Assembly: GCF_022436675.1 (NCBI RefSeq)
Contig: NZ_JAKUJZ010000002.1
Location: 312,655-376,654, forward strand
Direction of reading: 5' to 3'
DNA: 64,000 bases
Source of the DNA: Rheinheimera hassiensis
Lineage (GTDB): Bacteria > Pseudomonadota > Gammaproteobacteria > Enterobacterales > Alteromonadaceae
Each line of letters begins with the position of its first letter. Position 1 is the first letter of the stretch. Under the pieces are notes generated by a model. The model did no database searches and was not told where the DNA came from. It worked only from the letters and a program-made list of their open reading frames with translations. The position numbers were made by a program, and so were the translations under genes. This document shows, in pieces, positions 19,389-26,221 of the stretch.

Positions 19389-19753
19389 AACTGTCCTTTT
19401 TTATTATTACTGCCGCTTATATGCAACCGGGTTAGCCTGGGGGCAATTATGGCACCGGGTACTATTTTACAGCAATAACCTTGTGTCCGATGCTGATATA
19501 TCACTGCATGGTATAGCGTTAAATCCGCATCGGTTAGGCCGTGTTGGTGAAATATATTGCTTACTGGCCGGGTCTTGTGGTGATGCACAATCTGGATCCT
19601 GCCTATAAGTTGCATGCCTGATGTATTAAGGCCGGGTATTTCTTTTGCCCATTGTGGGGTGATTTTTTAACTTATGCATTTTGGCTAAGCTAAAAGTGCT
19701 TAGATAACATATATCCTAAAATCAAAATAAATTAAAAGATGAGGCGTTTCAGT
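19389..19753. other. Intergenic region without recognisable gene
   Basis: 365 bases between yajD and the periplasmic catalase. Short open frames occur on both strands, but they have no ribosome-binding site, no recognisable motif and amino acid content unlike a real protein. The last 100 bases before the catalase are AT-rich and probably hold its promoter (a TATCCTAAAAT-like stretch near 19710). Nothing else is seen. Confidence 0.6.
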
Positions 19754-20734
19754 ATGAAAAAATTAATCTGGGCGCTGCTGTTAACGCCAATGGTGGGTTT
19801 GGCAGCAGATGAGCCTGTTAACGTGACTGCACAACAATTTGTCGATTTACAGCAAGGCAATGCGGTTTATCCGGGCTTTCGCCGGGCGCATGCTAAAGGT
19901 ATTTGTGTCAGTGGTGAGTTTCGTTCGAATGGTCAGCTAAGTGATTATTCAAAAGCGCCGGTGTTTCAAAGCGGTGCTACACCATTTACTGGCCGGTTAT
20001 CTATTGCGGGTAACAACCCTACTGCGCCAGATTTAAAAGCACCAGTGCGCAGTTTGGCGCTGAGCTTCTCAATCAGTAGTACCGAGCAATGGCGCCTTGC
20101 TATGAATACACCGCCGGTAATGGCGGTGGCCGATCCGCACACGTTTTATCAGCAAATACTGGCTATTCAGGCCGGCCCTGCTGCAATAAAACAATTTTTT
20201 TCTGAACACCCTGAAAGCAAAGAATTCTTGGCCTGGGCAGCACAATATAAGGCAAGTGGTAGTTTCGCGTCTGAAACCTATAACAGTATTAATGCTTTTT
20301 ATCTGATAAACCACAATGGCAAAAGACAAGCGGTGCGCTGGGCTATGCAACCGACAGTAACTGTAGCTACAACAGACGCACAAGACGTAGATGCACTACA
20401 AAATGAAATTGCTAACCGGGTTGTGGCGGGCAATGTGGTATTTGACTGGGTATTTACCCTGGCCGATGCTGCTGATGATGAAAACAATGCCACTAAAGCC
20501 TGGCCCGACAGCAGGCAAAAAATTACGGCTGGGCAGATAGTGATAAACAATACCACTGCTCAGTTGGAAGGCGGGTGCCATGCCATTAACTTTGACCCAC
20601 TGGTGTTGCCAACCGGTATTGAAGCAACAGCAGATCCGATCTTACGTGCACGCTCTTCAGCTTATGCAGAATCTTATCGCCGTCGGGCAACCGAACAGTT
20701 AACAGGTGCATTAAAGGAGCCAGAAAATGACTAA
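19754..20734 (+). CDS. Periplasmic catalase-related peroxidase (SrpA-type)
   Basis: About 326 residues, shorter than full catalase (about 480 or more) and typical of SrpA-like catalase-fold peroxidases. A cleavable signal peptide ends near LAADEP. GFRRAHAKGICVSGEF carries the distal His, and LALSFS, plus an FYLINHNGKRQAVRW segment, match the catalase core. The C-terminal part with RARSSAYAESYRRR matches the region that holds the proximal Tyr. It should bind haem b in the periplasm and remove peroxides. The start at 19754 has GAGG 9 bases upstream. The last 8 bases overlap the cytochrome b561 gene, which suggests a coupled electron donor or membrane partner. Confidence 0.88.
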   Translation: MKKLIWALLLTPMVGLAADEPVNVTAQQFVDLQQGNAVYPGFRRAHAKGICVSGEFRSNGQLSDYSKAPVFQSGATPFTGRLSIAGNNPTAPDLKAPVRSLALSFSISSTEQWRLAMNTPPVMAVADPHTFYQQILAIQAGPAAIKQFFSEHPESKEFLAWAAQYKASGSFASETYNSINAFYLINHNGKRQAVRWAMQPTVTVATTDAQDVDALQNEIANRVVAGNVVFDWVFTLADAADDENNATKAWPDSRQKITAGQIVINNTTAQLEGGCHAINFDPLVLPTGIEATADPILRARSSAYAESYRRRATEQLTGALKEPEND

Positions 20735-21251
20735 CACCGAGCGTTTTTCACTGTCAATGCGCCTATTTCACTGGGGTATGGCGGCATTGGTTTTTGCCAT
20801 GCTAACCGCGGGTTTATTAATGGTGGCATCACTTGATGGCTGGCAGTTAACGGTACTTACTGCACATAAAGTGTTTGGTGTTATTGCCGTGCTGCTGGTA
20901 AGTGCGCGCCTTATAAACCGCCTGCGCCAAGCTATACCTGCCTTACCAGATGATTTAAGCCACTGGCAGAAAATGTCGGCACGGGTTTCACATTGGCTGC
21001 TGTACGGTTTATTGTTTGCCATGCCGGTTTCCGGATACCTGATGCAATACTTTGCCGCCAGGCCTATTGACGTGTTCGGCTGGTTCCGCCTACCTGCAGC
21101 ACTTAATGTGGATATTTACACTTACGCACTGTTTCGTGAGTTGCACTCCGTATTTGCGATTGCGCTTATCTGCCTGATAGCACTGCATATCGGCGCGGCC
21201 TTGCATCATCACATTATCCGAAAAGACAAGGTGTTAAAAAGTATGTTGTAA
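20727..21251 (+). CDS. Cytochrome b561 family protein
   Basis: A 174-residue inner-membrane dihaem cytochrome b561 with four predicted helices. Haem-ligand histidines are placed as in the bacterial family: RLFHWGMAAL in helix 1, LTAHKVFGVIAVLL in helix 2, SHWLLYGLLFAMPVSGY in helix 3 and LHIGAALHHHII in helix 4. It probably moves electrons between quinol and a periplasmic partner. The start overlaps the SrpA-type catalase by 8 bases, with GGAGCC 8-10 bases upstream, so the two form an operon; electron supply to, or tolerance of peroxide with, the catalase is plausible. The pairing of SrpA and b561 occurs in other proteobacteria. Confidence 0.92.
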   Translation: MTNTERFSLSMRLFHWGMAALVFAMLTAGLLMVASLDGWQLTVLTAHKVFGVIAVLLVSARLINRLRQAIPALPDDLSHWQKMSARVSHWLLYGLLFAMPVSGYLMQYFAARPIDVFGWFRLPAALNVDIYTYALFRELHSVFAIALICLIALHIGAALHHHIIRKDKVLKSML

Positions 21252-21255
21252 CTGC

Positions 21256-21295
21256 TTGACCAGTGTAACTTTTTCAGTAAATGTGAGCCCCTAGC
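21256..21295 (+). promoter_or_regulatory. Promoter-like element shared with 24459-24498
   Basis: TTGACC (21256-21261) and TAAATG (21278-21283) are separated by 16 bases. The region between and after (TTTTTC-x-GTAAATGT, then CTAG) is closely similar to the sequence at 24459-24498. It lies just upstream of the first lipase gene and may be its promoter. The -10 match is weak. Confidence 0.4.
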
Positions 21296-21317
21296 TTCTG
21301 GTCATTAAAGGAAGGGT

Positions 21318-22064
21318 ATGCGAGTAATGTTGTTAGCTATTTTGCTGTTGGTGTCCTTTAACAGCATGGCTAAAGACTGCGTTGTACTGCTGCATGGCCT
21401 GGCTCGCAGCGCCGGTGCAATGGAAACTATGCAGCAGGCGCTGGATAACGCTGGCTATCATAGCGTCAATGTTGATTACCCATCGCGTAACTATAGCGTA
21501 GAGGCGCTGGCGCCAATGGCTATTGCACCGGCATTAGCGCAGTGCCGGGCAAAACAAAGCCGTGTTATTCATTTTGTTACCCATTCTATGGGCGGTATTT
21601 TGTTGCGCCAGTATACGCAGCATAACGTTATTGCAGATTTAGGCCGCGTAGTGATGATGGGGCCGCCAAATCAGGGCAGTCAGGTGGTCGACAATTTAAA
21701 AGATGTGCCGGGTTTTGAGGCGTATAACGGGCCGGCCGGTATGCAGCTGGGCACCAGCGAACAAGACATACCCAAACAGCTGGGGCCGGTAAGTTTCGAA
21801 TTGGGTGTTATAGCCGGTACCAGTTCTATCAACCTGCTATTGTCTACGTTTTTGCCCAACCCGGATGATGGTAAGGTGTCGGTGGAGAATACCAAAGTAC
21901 AAGGCATGTGTGCGCTGGTTACGGTGGCGGTATCGCATCCGTTTTTGATGAAACGACAACAGGTTATTGACCAGGTACTACATTTTCTGCGCAGTGGCAG
22001 CTTTTTTGGCGACAACGCCCAGCAGTTTGCCTGCCCGGCGCAGCTATCGCCGGAATTGGCTTAA
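21318..22064 (+). CDS. Secreted alpha/beta-hydrolase (lipase/esterase), copy 1
   Basis: A 248-residue alpha/beta-hydrolase. The signal peptide (about residues 1-18) ends at SMA before KDCVVLLHGLARS, where HGLARS is the oxyanion-hole motif. The nucleophile elbow is THSMGG with Ser90. Asp and His partners should lie in NPDDGKVSVENTK and EVSHPFLM-type segments (here VAVSHPFLM). It resembles the small PGAP1/LipA-like bacterial lipases found in gammaproteobacteria. It should act in the periplasm or outside the cell on an ester substrate not known here. A paralogue lies at 23206-23952, and the central 200 bases of the two genes are almost identical while the flanks have diverged. AAGGAAGG precedes the ATG. 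Confidence 0.85.
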   Translation: MRVMLLAILLLVSFNSMAKDCVVLLHGLARSAGAMETMQQALDNAGYHSVNVDYPSRNYSVEALAPMAIAPALAQCRAKQSRVIHFVTHSMGGILLRQYTQHNVIADLGRVVMMGPPNQGSQVVDNLKDVPGFEAYNGPAGMQLGTSEQDIPKQLGPVSFELGVIAGTSSINLLLSTFLPNPDDGKVSVENTKVQGMCALVTVAVSHPFLMKRQQVIDQVLHFLRSGSFFGDNAQQFACPAQLSPELA

Positions 22065-22121
22065 CCGTAGGCTAAGAAATATTTTGCTAAGATACCTTAA
22101 TAGTTAATTGAGAGTGCTTAT

Positions 22122-22496
22122 ATGACAGACGGCATAACGAACATAGCAGGCTCAGCGCCAGAGTGGTGTGCTGTAGCAATTGAGCTTTTGGGCATTGCTA
22201 TTATCACCGCTATCACTATTTATGCCCTGATACATGCTGGCATAAGGTTAGTAAAAGGTGATGCACTGAATGATATTCAGCAACAGGTACGTCAGCAGTT
22301 GGGCCGGGGTATTTTACTGGGGCTGGAGTTTTTAATCGCGGCAGACATTATTCATACCGTTGCGGTAGAGCTGACATTTGAAACCGTGGGCGTACTTGCG
22401 CTGGTAGTGTTAATTCGTACCTTTTTAAGCTTTACCCTTGAGCTGGAGTTAACCGGTAAATGGCCCTGGCAGCAGGCCGGGTCTGAAACCAAATAG
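22122..22496 (+). CDS. DUF1622-family membrane protein
   Basis: A 124-residue protein with three hydrophobic helices (about residues 18-43, 65-85 and 87-108). The segment QQVRQQLGRGILLGLEFLIAADIIHTV, then FTLELELTGKWPWQ at the end, matches the DUF1622 family of small integral membrane proteins. The function of the family is unknown to me. It lies 57 bases after the first lipase gene and may belong to the same transcription unit. Confidence 0.85.
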   Translation: MTDGITNIAGSAPEWCAVAIELLGIAIITAITIYALIHAGIRLVKGDALNDIQQQVRQQLGRGILLGLEFLIAADIIHTVAVELTFETVGVLALVVLIRTFLSFTLELELTGKWPWQQAGSETK

Positions 22497-22570
22497 TGGC
22501 ACCGCGGCAATTAACCAGGCGAGCTGACGTTAAATAGCTCGATTTGGCCGGCGCATTTAATTGAGACACG

Positions 22571-23173
22571 ATGAGCATAGAAGTGATCATGCCAGCGCAG
22601 TGGCAAACCCAGCGCTGGCAAAACGGTGGTGGCATTACCCATCAGCTGTGCCGCCAGGATAACGGGCAAGGGCTGTTATGGCGGTTATCCATCGCCGAAG
22701 TAGCCAGTGATGGCCCGTTTTCGCGTTTTGATAATATTGACCGCATTATTTTGTTGCTGGATGGCGCAGGCTTTAGCCTGCATGGCGTCGGTGATAAACC
22801 ACAGGTACTGGATGCGCCACTTAAACCGTATTCCTTTGCCGGTGAAACCGCTATTCACTGCACATTGCTTGATGGCGCAGTGCGGGATTTTAACCTGATG
22901 ACCCGCCGAAATACGCTGCAGGCCGAATTGCAGGTGCTGACGATTGGCAGTGCTGTACAAACATTGCCGCTAAGCCCGCAAACACTTGTCTATATTGCCA
23001 GCGGCAGCGTAAATGCTGAACTGGGCGCAAAGCAGATAACGCTGGAAGCGCAGCATACACTTAGCCTGAGTAATGAAGCGGGCACTGTGCAGTTAAGCAG
23101 TAATGATAATGCGCAGGTAATAATAATTGGCATGTCCGATGCGCAGTGCGGCAACAGTACGGGAAAATTTTAA
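22571..23173 (+). CDS. HutD/Ves-family cupin protein
   Basis: A 200-residue protein of the HutD/Ves family (double-stranded beta-helix, cupin fold). Family landmarks are WQNGGGITHQL near residue 17, LLWRLSIAEVASDGPFSRF, then IDRIILLLDGAGF and FNLMTRRN. HutD proteins in histidine-utilisation clusters are thought to modulate histidine degradation, whereas E. coli Ves is cold-inducible with no settled role. There is no hut gene next to it here, so a Ves-like orphan is more likely. The start ATG at 22571 is the first in-frame; the gene ends 32 bases before the second lipase. Confidence 0.82.
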   Translation: MSIEVIMPAQWQTQRWQNGGGITHQLCRQDNGQGLLWRLSIAEVASDGPFSRFDNIDRIILLLDGAGFSLHGVGDKPQVLDAPLKPYSFAGETAIHCTLLDGAVRDFNLMTRRNTLQAELQVLTIGSAVQTLPLSPQTLVYIASGSVNAELGAKQITLEAQHTLSLSNEAGTVQLSSNDNAQVIIIGMSDAQCGNSTGKF

Positions 23174-23205
23174 TAAATGCGTAGTAGCGCAATACAAGGA
23201 AAGGT

Positions 23206-23952
23206 ATGCGAACAATACTGACAGCCGTTTTGCTGCTTATAGCGTTTAACAGCCAGGCTAAAGACTGCGTGGTACTGTTGCATGGTTTGGCGCGCAGCGC
23301 CGGTGCTATGGACACGATGCAGCAGGCGCTGGATGACGCTGGCTACTTTACCGTGAATGTAGATTACCCCTCGCGCAAACATGCCATTGAAGTATTAGCG
23401 TCAATGGTTATTCCACCGGCGTTAGAGCAGTGCCGGGCAAAGCAAAGCCGTGTTATTCATTTTGTTACCCATTCTATGGGCGGTATTTTGCTGCGCCAGT
23501 ATACGCAGCATAACGTTATTGCAGATTTAGGCCGCGTAGTGATGATGGGGCCGCCAAATCAGGGCAGCCAGGTAGTCGACAATTTAAAAGATGTGCCGGG
23601 TTTTGAGGCGTATAACGGCCCGGCCGGTATGCAGCTGGGTACCGGCGCGCACGATATACCCAAACAGCTGGGGCCGGTAAGTTTTGAGCTGGGTGTTATT
23701 GCCGGTACCAGTTCTATCAATCTGATATTGTCAAACTTTCTGCCCAACCCGGATGATGGCAAGGTGTCGGTGGAAAACACCAAAGTGCAAGGCATGTGCG
23801 CGCTGGTTACGGTAGAGGTGTCGCATCCGTTTCTGATGAAAAGACAAAAGGTAATTAGCCAGGTACTGCACTTTTTAACAGTGGGTAAATTTAGCGGCGA
23901 CAATGCTCAACAGTTTGCCTGCCCGGCTCAGTTAAAGCCGAAGCTAAGTTGA
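23206..23952 (+). CDS. Secreted alpha/beta-hydrolase (lipase/esterase), copy 2
   Basis: A 248-residue paralogue of the hydrolase at 21318-22064, with the same length and no gaps. It has a signal peptide (about residues 1-18), HGLARS as oxyanion hole and THSMGG with Ser90 as nucleophile. The stretch 23430-23640 differs from the same part of copy 1 at only a handful of bases, yet residues 58-75 and the C-terminus have changed freely, including the ends of the two proteins. Both copies therefore appear to be under selection, and recent gene conversion is likely. AAGGAAAGG-like sequence precedes the ATG. Substrate unknown. Confidence 0.85.
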   Translation: MRTILTAVLLLIAFNSQAKDCVVLLHGLARSAGAMDTMQQALDDAGYFTVNVDYPSRKHAIEVLASMVIPPALEQCRAKQSRVIHFVTHSMGGILLRQYTQHNVIADLGRVVMMGPPNQGSQVVDNLKDVPGFEAYNGPAGMQLGTGAHDIPKQLGPVSFELGVIAGTSSINLILSNFLPNPDDGKVSVENTKVQGMCALVTVEVSHPFLMKRQKVISQVLHFLTVGKFSGDNAQQFACPAQLKPKLS

Positions 23953-24038
23953 TTTAAAACTCTGACTTAGTTTTTCGCGTTACGGTTGCCAACTGCTAAA
24001 ATTGCCTCATTGGCTGGTGATAAATCTTAAGAACTTAA

Positions 24039-24200
24039 ATGACAATAAAACTGCAAGATTACGATGTAGCAGATCACCTGCGTACTCCGGAAGAAATGGC
24101 GGCATATCTTGAAGCGTCTATTGCTGAGTGTGATGGCGATGTCAGCTTTGTTGCCAAAGCGTTGGATGATATTGCGCGAGCGAAATTACAACAGGATTAA
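24039..24200 (+). CDS. Antidote-like N-terminal fragment (53 aa)
   Basis: A 53-residue frame beginning MTIKLQDYDVADHLRTPEEM and ending DDIARAKLQQD. It resembles the N-terminal half of 'probable addiction module antidote' proteins, which start with KLxxYDVADYLKT-like sequence, then YLEAALEE and a DIARA-like stretch before a helix-turn-helix. Here the stop comes just where the DNA-binding part should begin, so it is either a truncated antitoxin or a short derived protein. Only the weak AAGAAC-like sequence precedes the ATG. A 62-residue gene starts 5 bases after the stop, and no toxin of the usual RelE-like type is adjacent. Family link from memory of motifs, not from a search. Confidence 0.55.
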   Translation: MTIKLQDYDVADHLRTPEEMAAYLEASIAECDGDVSFVAKALDDIARAKLQQD

Positions 24201-24205
24201 CTATC

Positions 24206-24394
24206 ATGGCTAAAACACTGCAGCAAATATTGGCAGATGAAAAGCCAAAGGTTGTTGCCTCGGCGATACAGCAGGCAGCTGAAATTCTGCAAAAAATAGA
24301 TCCTGAATTAACGGCATATAAAGGTCAAGCACTGATAGATATCGTCCAAGCCAGACTAACTGATCCGCAGTCGGGTGGTAAAGTTGAGCTGTAG
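24206..24394 (+). CDS. Small protein of unknown function (62 aa)
   Basis: A 62-residue, mostly helical, soluble protein (MAKTLQQILADEKPKVVASA at the start; SGGKVEL at the end). I do not recognise the family. It begins 5 bases after the antidote-like fragment and is followed by a good intrinsic terminator at 24415-24441, so the two form a short two-gene transcript. The gene has GC content closer to the core genome than the AT-rich gene downstream. It could be a partner of the upstream fragment, but nothing in its sequence shows nuclease or other toxin motifs. Confidence 0.6.
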   Translation: MAKTLQQILADEKPKVVASAIQQAAEILQKIDPELTAYKGQALIDIVQARLTDPQSGGKVEL

Positions 24395-24414
24395 GCCACG
24401 CAATCAACCAACGT

Positions 24415-24441
24415 AAGGGCGCATCATTGCGCCCTTATTCT
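24415..24441 (+). terminator. Rho-independent terminator
   Basis: AAGGGCGC (24415-24422) and GCGCCCTT (24429-24436) make a perfect 8-bp stem with a 6-base loop, followed by ATTCTTTAT. It ends the small two-gene unit. Confidence 0.85.
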
Positions 24442-24458
24442 TTATACAAATTAAACAC

Positions 24459-24513
24459 TTGACCAAATTCAGTTTTTCGGTAAATGTAACAGCTAGTTTA
24501 AGGTTATATAACC
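24459..24513 (+). promoter_or_regulatory. Promoter-like repeat plus 12-bp palindrome upstream of coiled-coil gene
   Basis: TTGACC (24459-24464), a 16-base spacer and TAAATG (24481-24486) repeat the arrangement found at 21256-21283 with the same spacing and similar bases in between. A perfect 12-bp palindrome, GGTTATATAACC, follows at 24502-24513. The elements lie 60-135 bases upstream of the AT-rich coiled-coil gene. Confidence 0.4.
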
Positions 24514-24595
24514 TGTTTGCCGATTAGCTATAGTCGCAGGCAAAACGCAAGACTAGACGCCGAAATCGTGCGAAATGAGTAGTCAAGGAGGAATT

Positions 24596-26047
24596 TTGGA
24601 AGATATTGACCTGAAAGGATTGTTTAGCGGTATTGATACTCACAAAATAACGAAGCCACTTGATAATTATTTGGAAAGTTTGAATAGTTTTTTTTCTGAT
24701 TATAATCAGGAAAGTGATCGGTCATTGATGCGTTTCTTTGAGGATTTCAATCCTGATAATTTTGTTGATGACGATATTTCGTTCATGGCAAATGCTTTAA
24801 TTATGGCTAACTATGATGAAAGCGCATTGCGTGGTGAGTGTGTTATTATTTTTTCCGAGCCAGTAATTGTGTCTGATCTGAAGTGTGTCGATGTGTTTAG
24901 AAATGAAAGTGAGGATGCACTAAGGTTAATATCCTATAAAGGGGGGGAAAAGAAGTTTACCACAAAAAGAAGTACTCAATCAGATCGCTCTATAAGAAAT
25001 AGACTTATTACAATCTATATGGTTCATGATGTGGTTTTGGGTATTATTTTACCAAAGCACAGTAACTTTCAATCTGTGAAAATTGTTAGATATCGAACGC
25101 TACACTCTGATTACAAAAAGCTTGAGCATACCCAAAAGGCATTGCTAGATGCTAACGACATTCCACGTATCGAAATTCAAAAGATTGTGAAAAAGCTGGA
25201 TGAAATCAACTCAATAATAAATAACAAACTTGATTCTTTAAATACAATTCAAGGCGATATTCATGCTCTTGAACAAGAAAAGTCTCACGCAGAAAGTAGT
25301 CTTGAGAGTAGTAGAATCGCTTTAGAAAAAGCGCGCAATGATTTAGATAAAACTAGTCGAGATTTCAATAAGTTGGTAAGTTCTGTTGCTGATGAAAATG
25401 ATAAATTAGAAACGGTGCAGGCTAAAGTTAAAGCTGAGACTAGCTTTTTTAAAAAGGAACAAGATAAACTAAAAACACTCCAAGATGAAATAGGTGAGGC
25501 TGATAAATCTCTAACAAAAATTAGAACAGAGCTTGCTGCTGCCAAACGAGAAAAAAACTTAACCAACTTTGATACTTTAGGGCACTCAACAGAAACAGGC
25601 CGACAATTAATCGCTTATTACTGGTTTGCTGGTTCCACCTTTGTAGGTTTGCTGTGTATGACTGTTTATATCTATTGGAGTAGTCAGAATTTTAGCGCAT
25701 CATTTCCGTATTTGTTGCATGTAAGCGGATGGAATATTTTACTGAGTAGGCTTCCACTGGTGGCAGCTACCACTCTTATAATGGGTGGTTTATCCGGTGT
25801 GTTTTTCTATTTAATAAAACATATTGTTTCGCTAAACACTGAGAAAATGACAATGCTTAAGGCTGGTATTCTAGCCGAACAAATAACAAATTCGCTAGAT
25901 TGCAAAGACATGGATGACCAAAAACGATTAGAATTCCAGCGTAACACAAAGATTAAGCTAATCACGCAGGTTTTTTCCAAGAATGAACTTGATATCAACC
26001 AAAGCAATATCATAATTGAGGCACTTAAAGCTCTGAACTCAAAATAG
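24596..26047 (+). CDS. Unrecognised coiled-coil membrane protein, AT-rich
   Basis: About 483 residues. An N-terminal soluble part (about 1-185) is followed by a long, charged coiled coil (about 190-330, rich in Glu, Lys, Leu and Asp, SMC-like in look only), two membrane helices (about 343-365 and 385-410) and a helical C-terminal tail (about 415-483). I see no ATP-binding, nuclease or protease motif. Base composition is clearly more AT-rich than in the flanking genes, and codon use is unlike them, suggesting horizontal transfer. A strong Shine-Dalgarno sequence AAGGAGG (24585-24591) favours a TTG start at 24596; the ATG at 24575 would put that site inside the coding sequence. A single-gene cargo or defence function is possible but unproven. 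Confidence 0.75.
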   Translation: MEDIDLKGLFSGIDTHKITKPLDNYLESLNSFFSDYNQESDRSLMRFFEDFNPDNFVDDDISFMANALIMANYDESALRGECVIIFSEPVIVSDLKCVDVFRNESEDALRLISYKGGEKKFTTKRSTQSDRSIRNRLITIYMVHDVVLGIILPKHSNFQSVKIVRYRTLHSDYKKLEHTQKALLDANDIPRIEIQKIVKKLDEINSIINNKLDSLNTIQGDIHALEQEKSHAESSLESSRIALEKARNDLDKTSRDFNKLVSSVADENDKLETVQAKVKAETSFFKKEQDKLKTLQDEIGEADKSLTKIRTELAAAKREKNLTNFDTLGHSTETGRQLIAYYWFAGSTFVGLLCMTVYIYWSSQNFSASFPYLLHVSGWNILLSRLPLVAATTLIMGGLSGVFFYLIKHIVSLNTEKMTMLKAGILAEQITNSLDCKDMDDQKRLEFQRNTKIKLITQVFSKNELDINQSNIIIEALKALNSK

Positions 26048-26221
26048 TTTTGTTGCACTTTATTTTGCATAAAGTTGGCTTTTTGAATTTTGCTGACAAG
26101 AATTGGTGGTTTATCGGAAGTACGTAAAATTAAGAGCGGACTAAACCTGTCAGCCACCATTCGCCTTTCCCTTTTACTCCTTGTATAATACGCGCCCTTG
26201 ATACACTCTGGTGCTTAATTT

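Noticed and set aside
19385-19615. 76-codon frame on the minus strand upstream of yajD
   Set aside because: No ribosome-binding site, no recognisable motif, and a plus-strand frame overlaps it; treated as chance.
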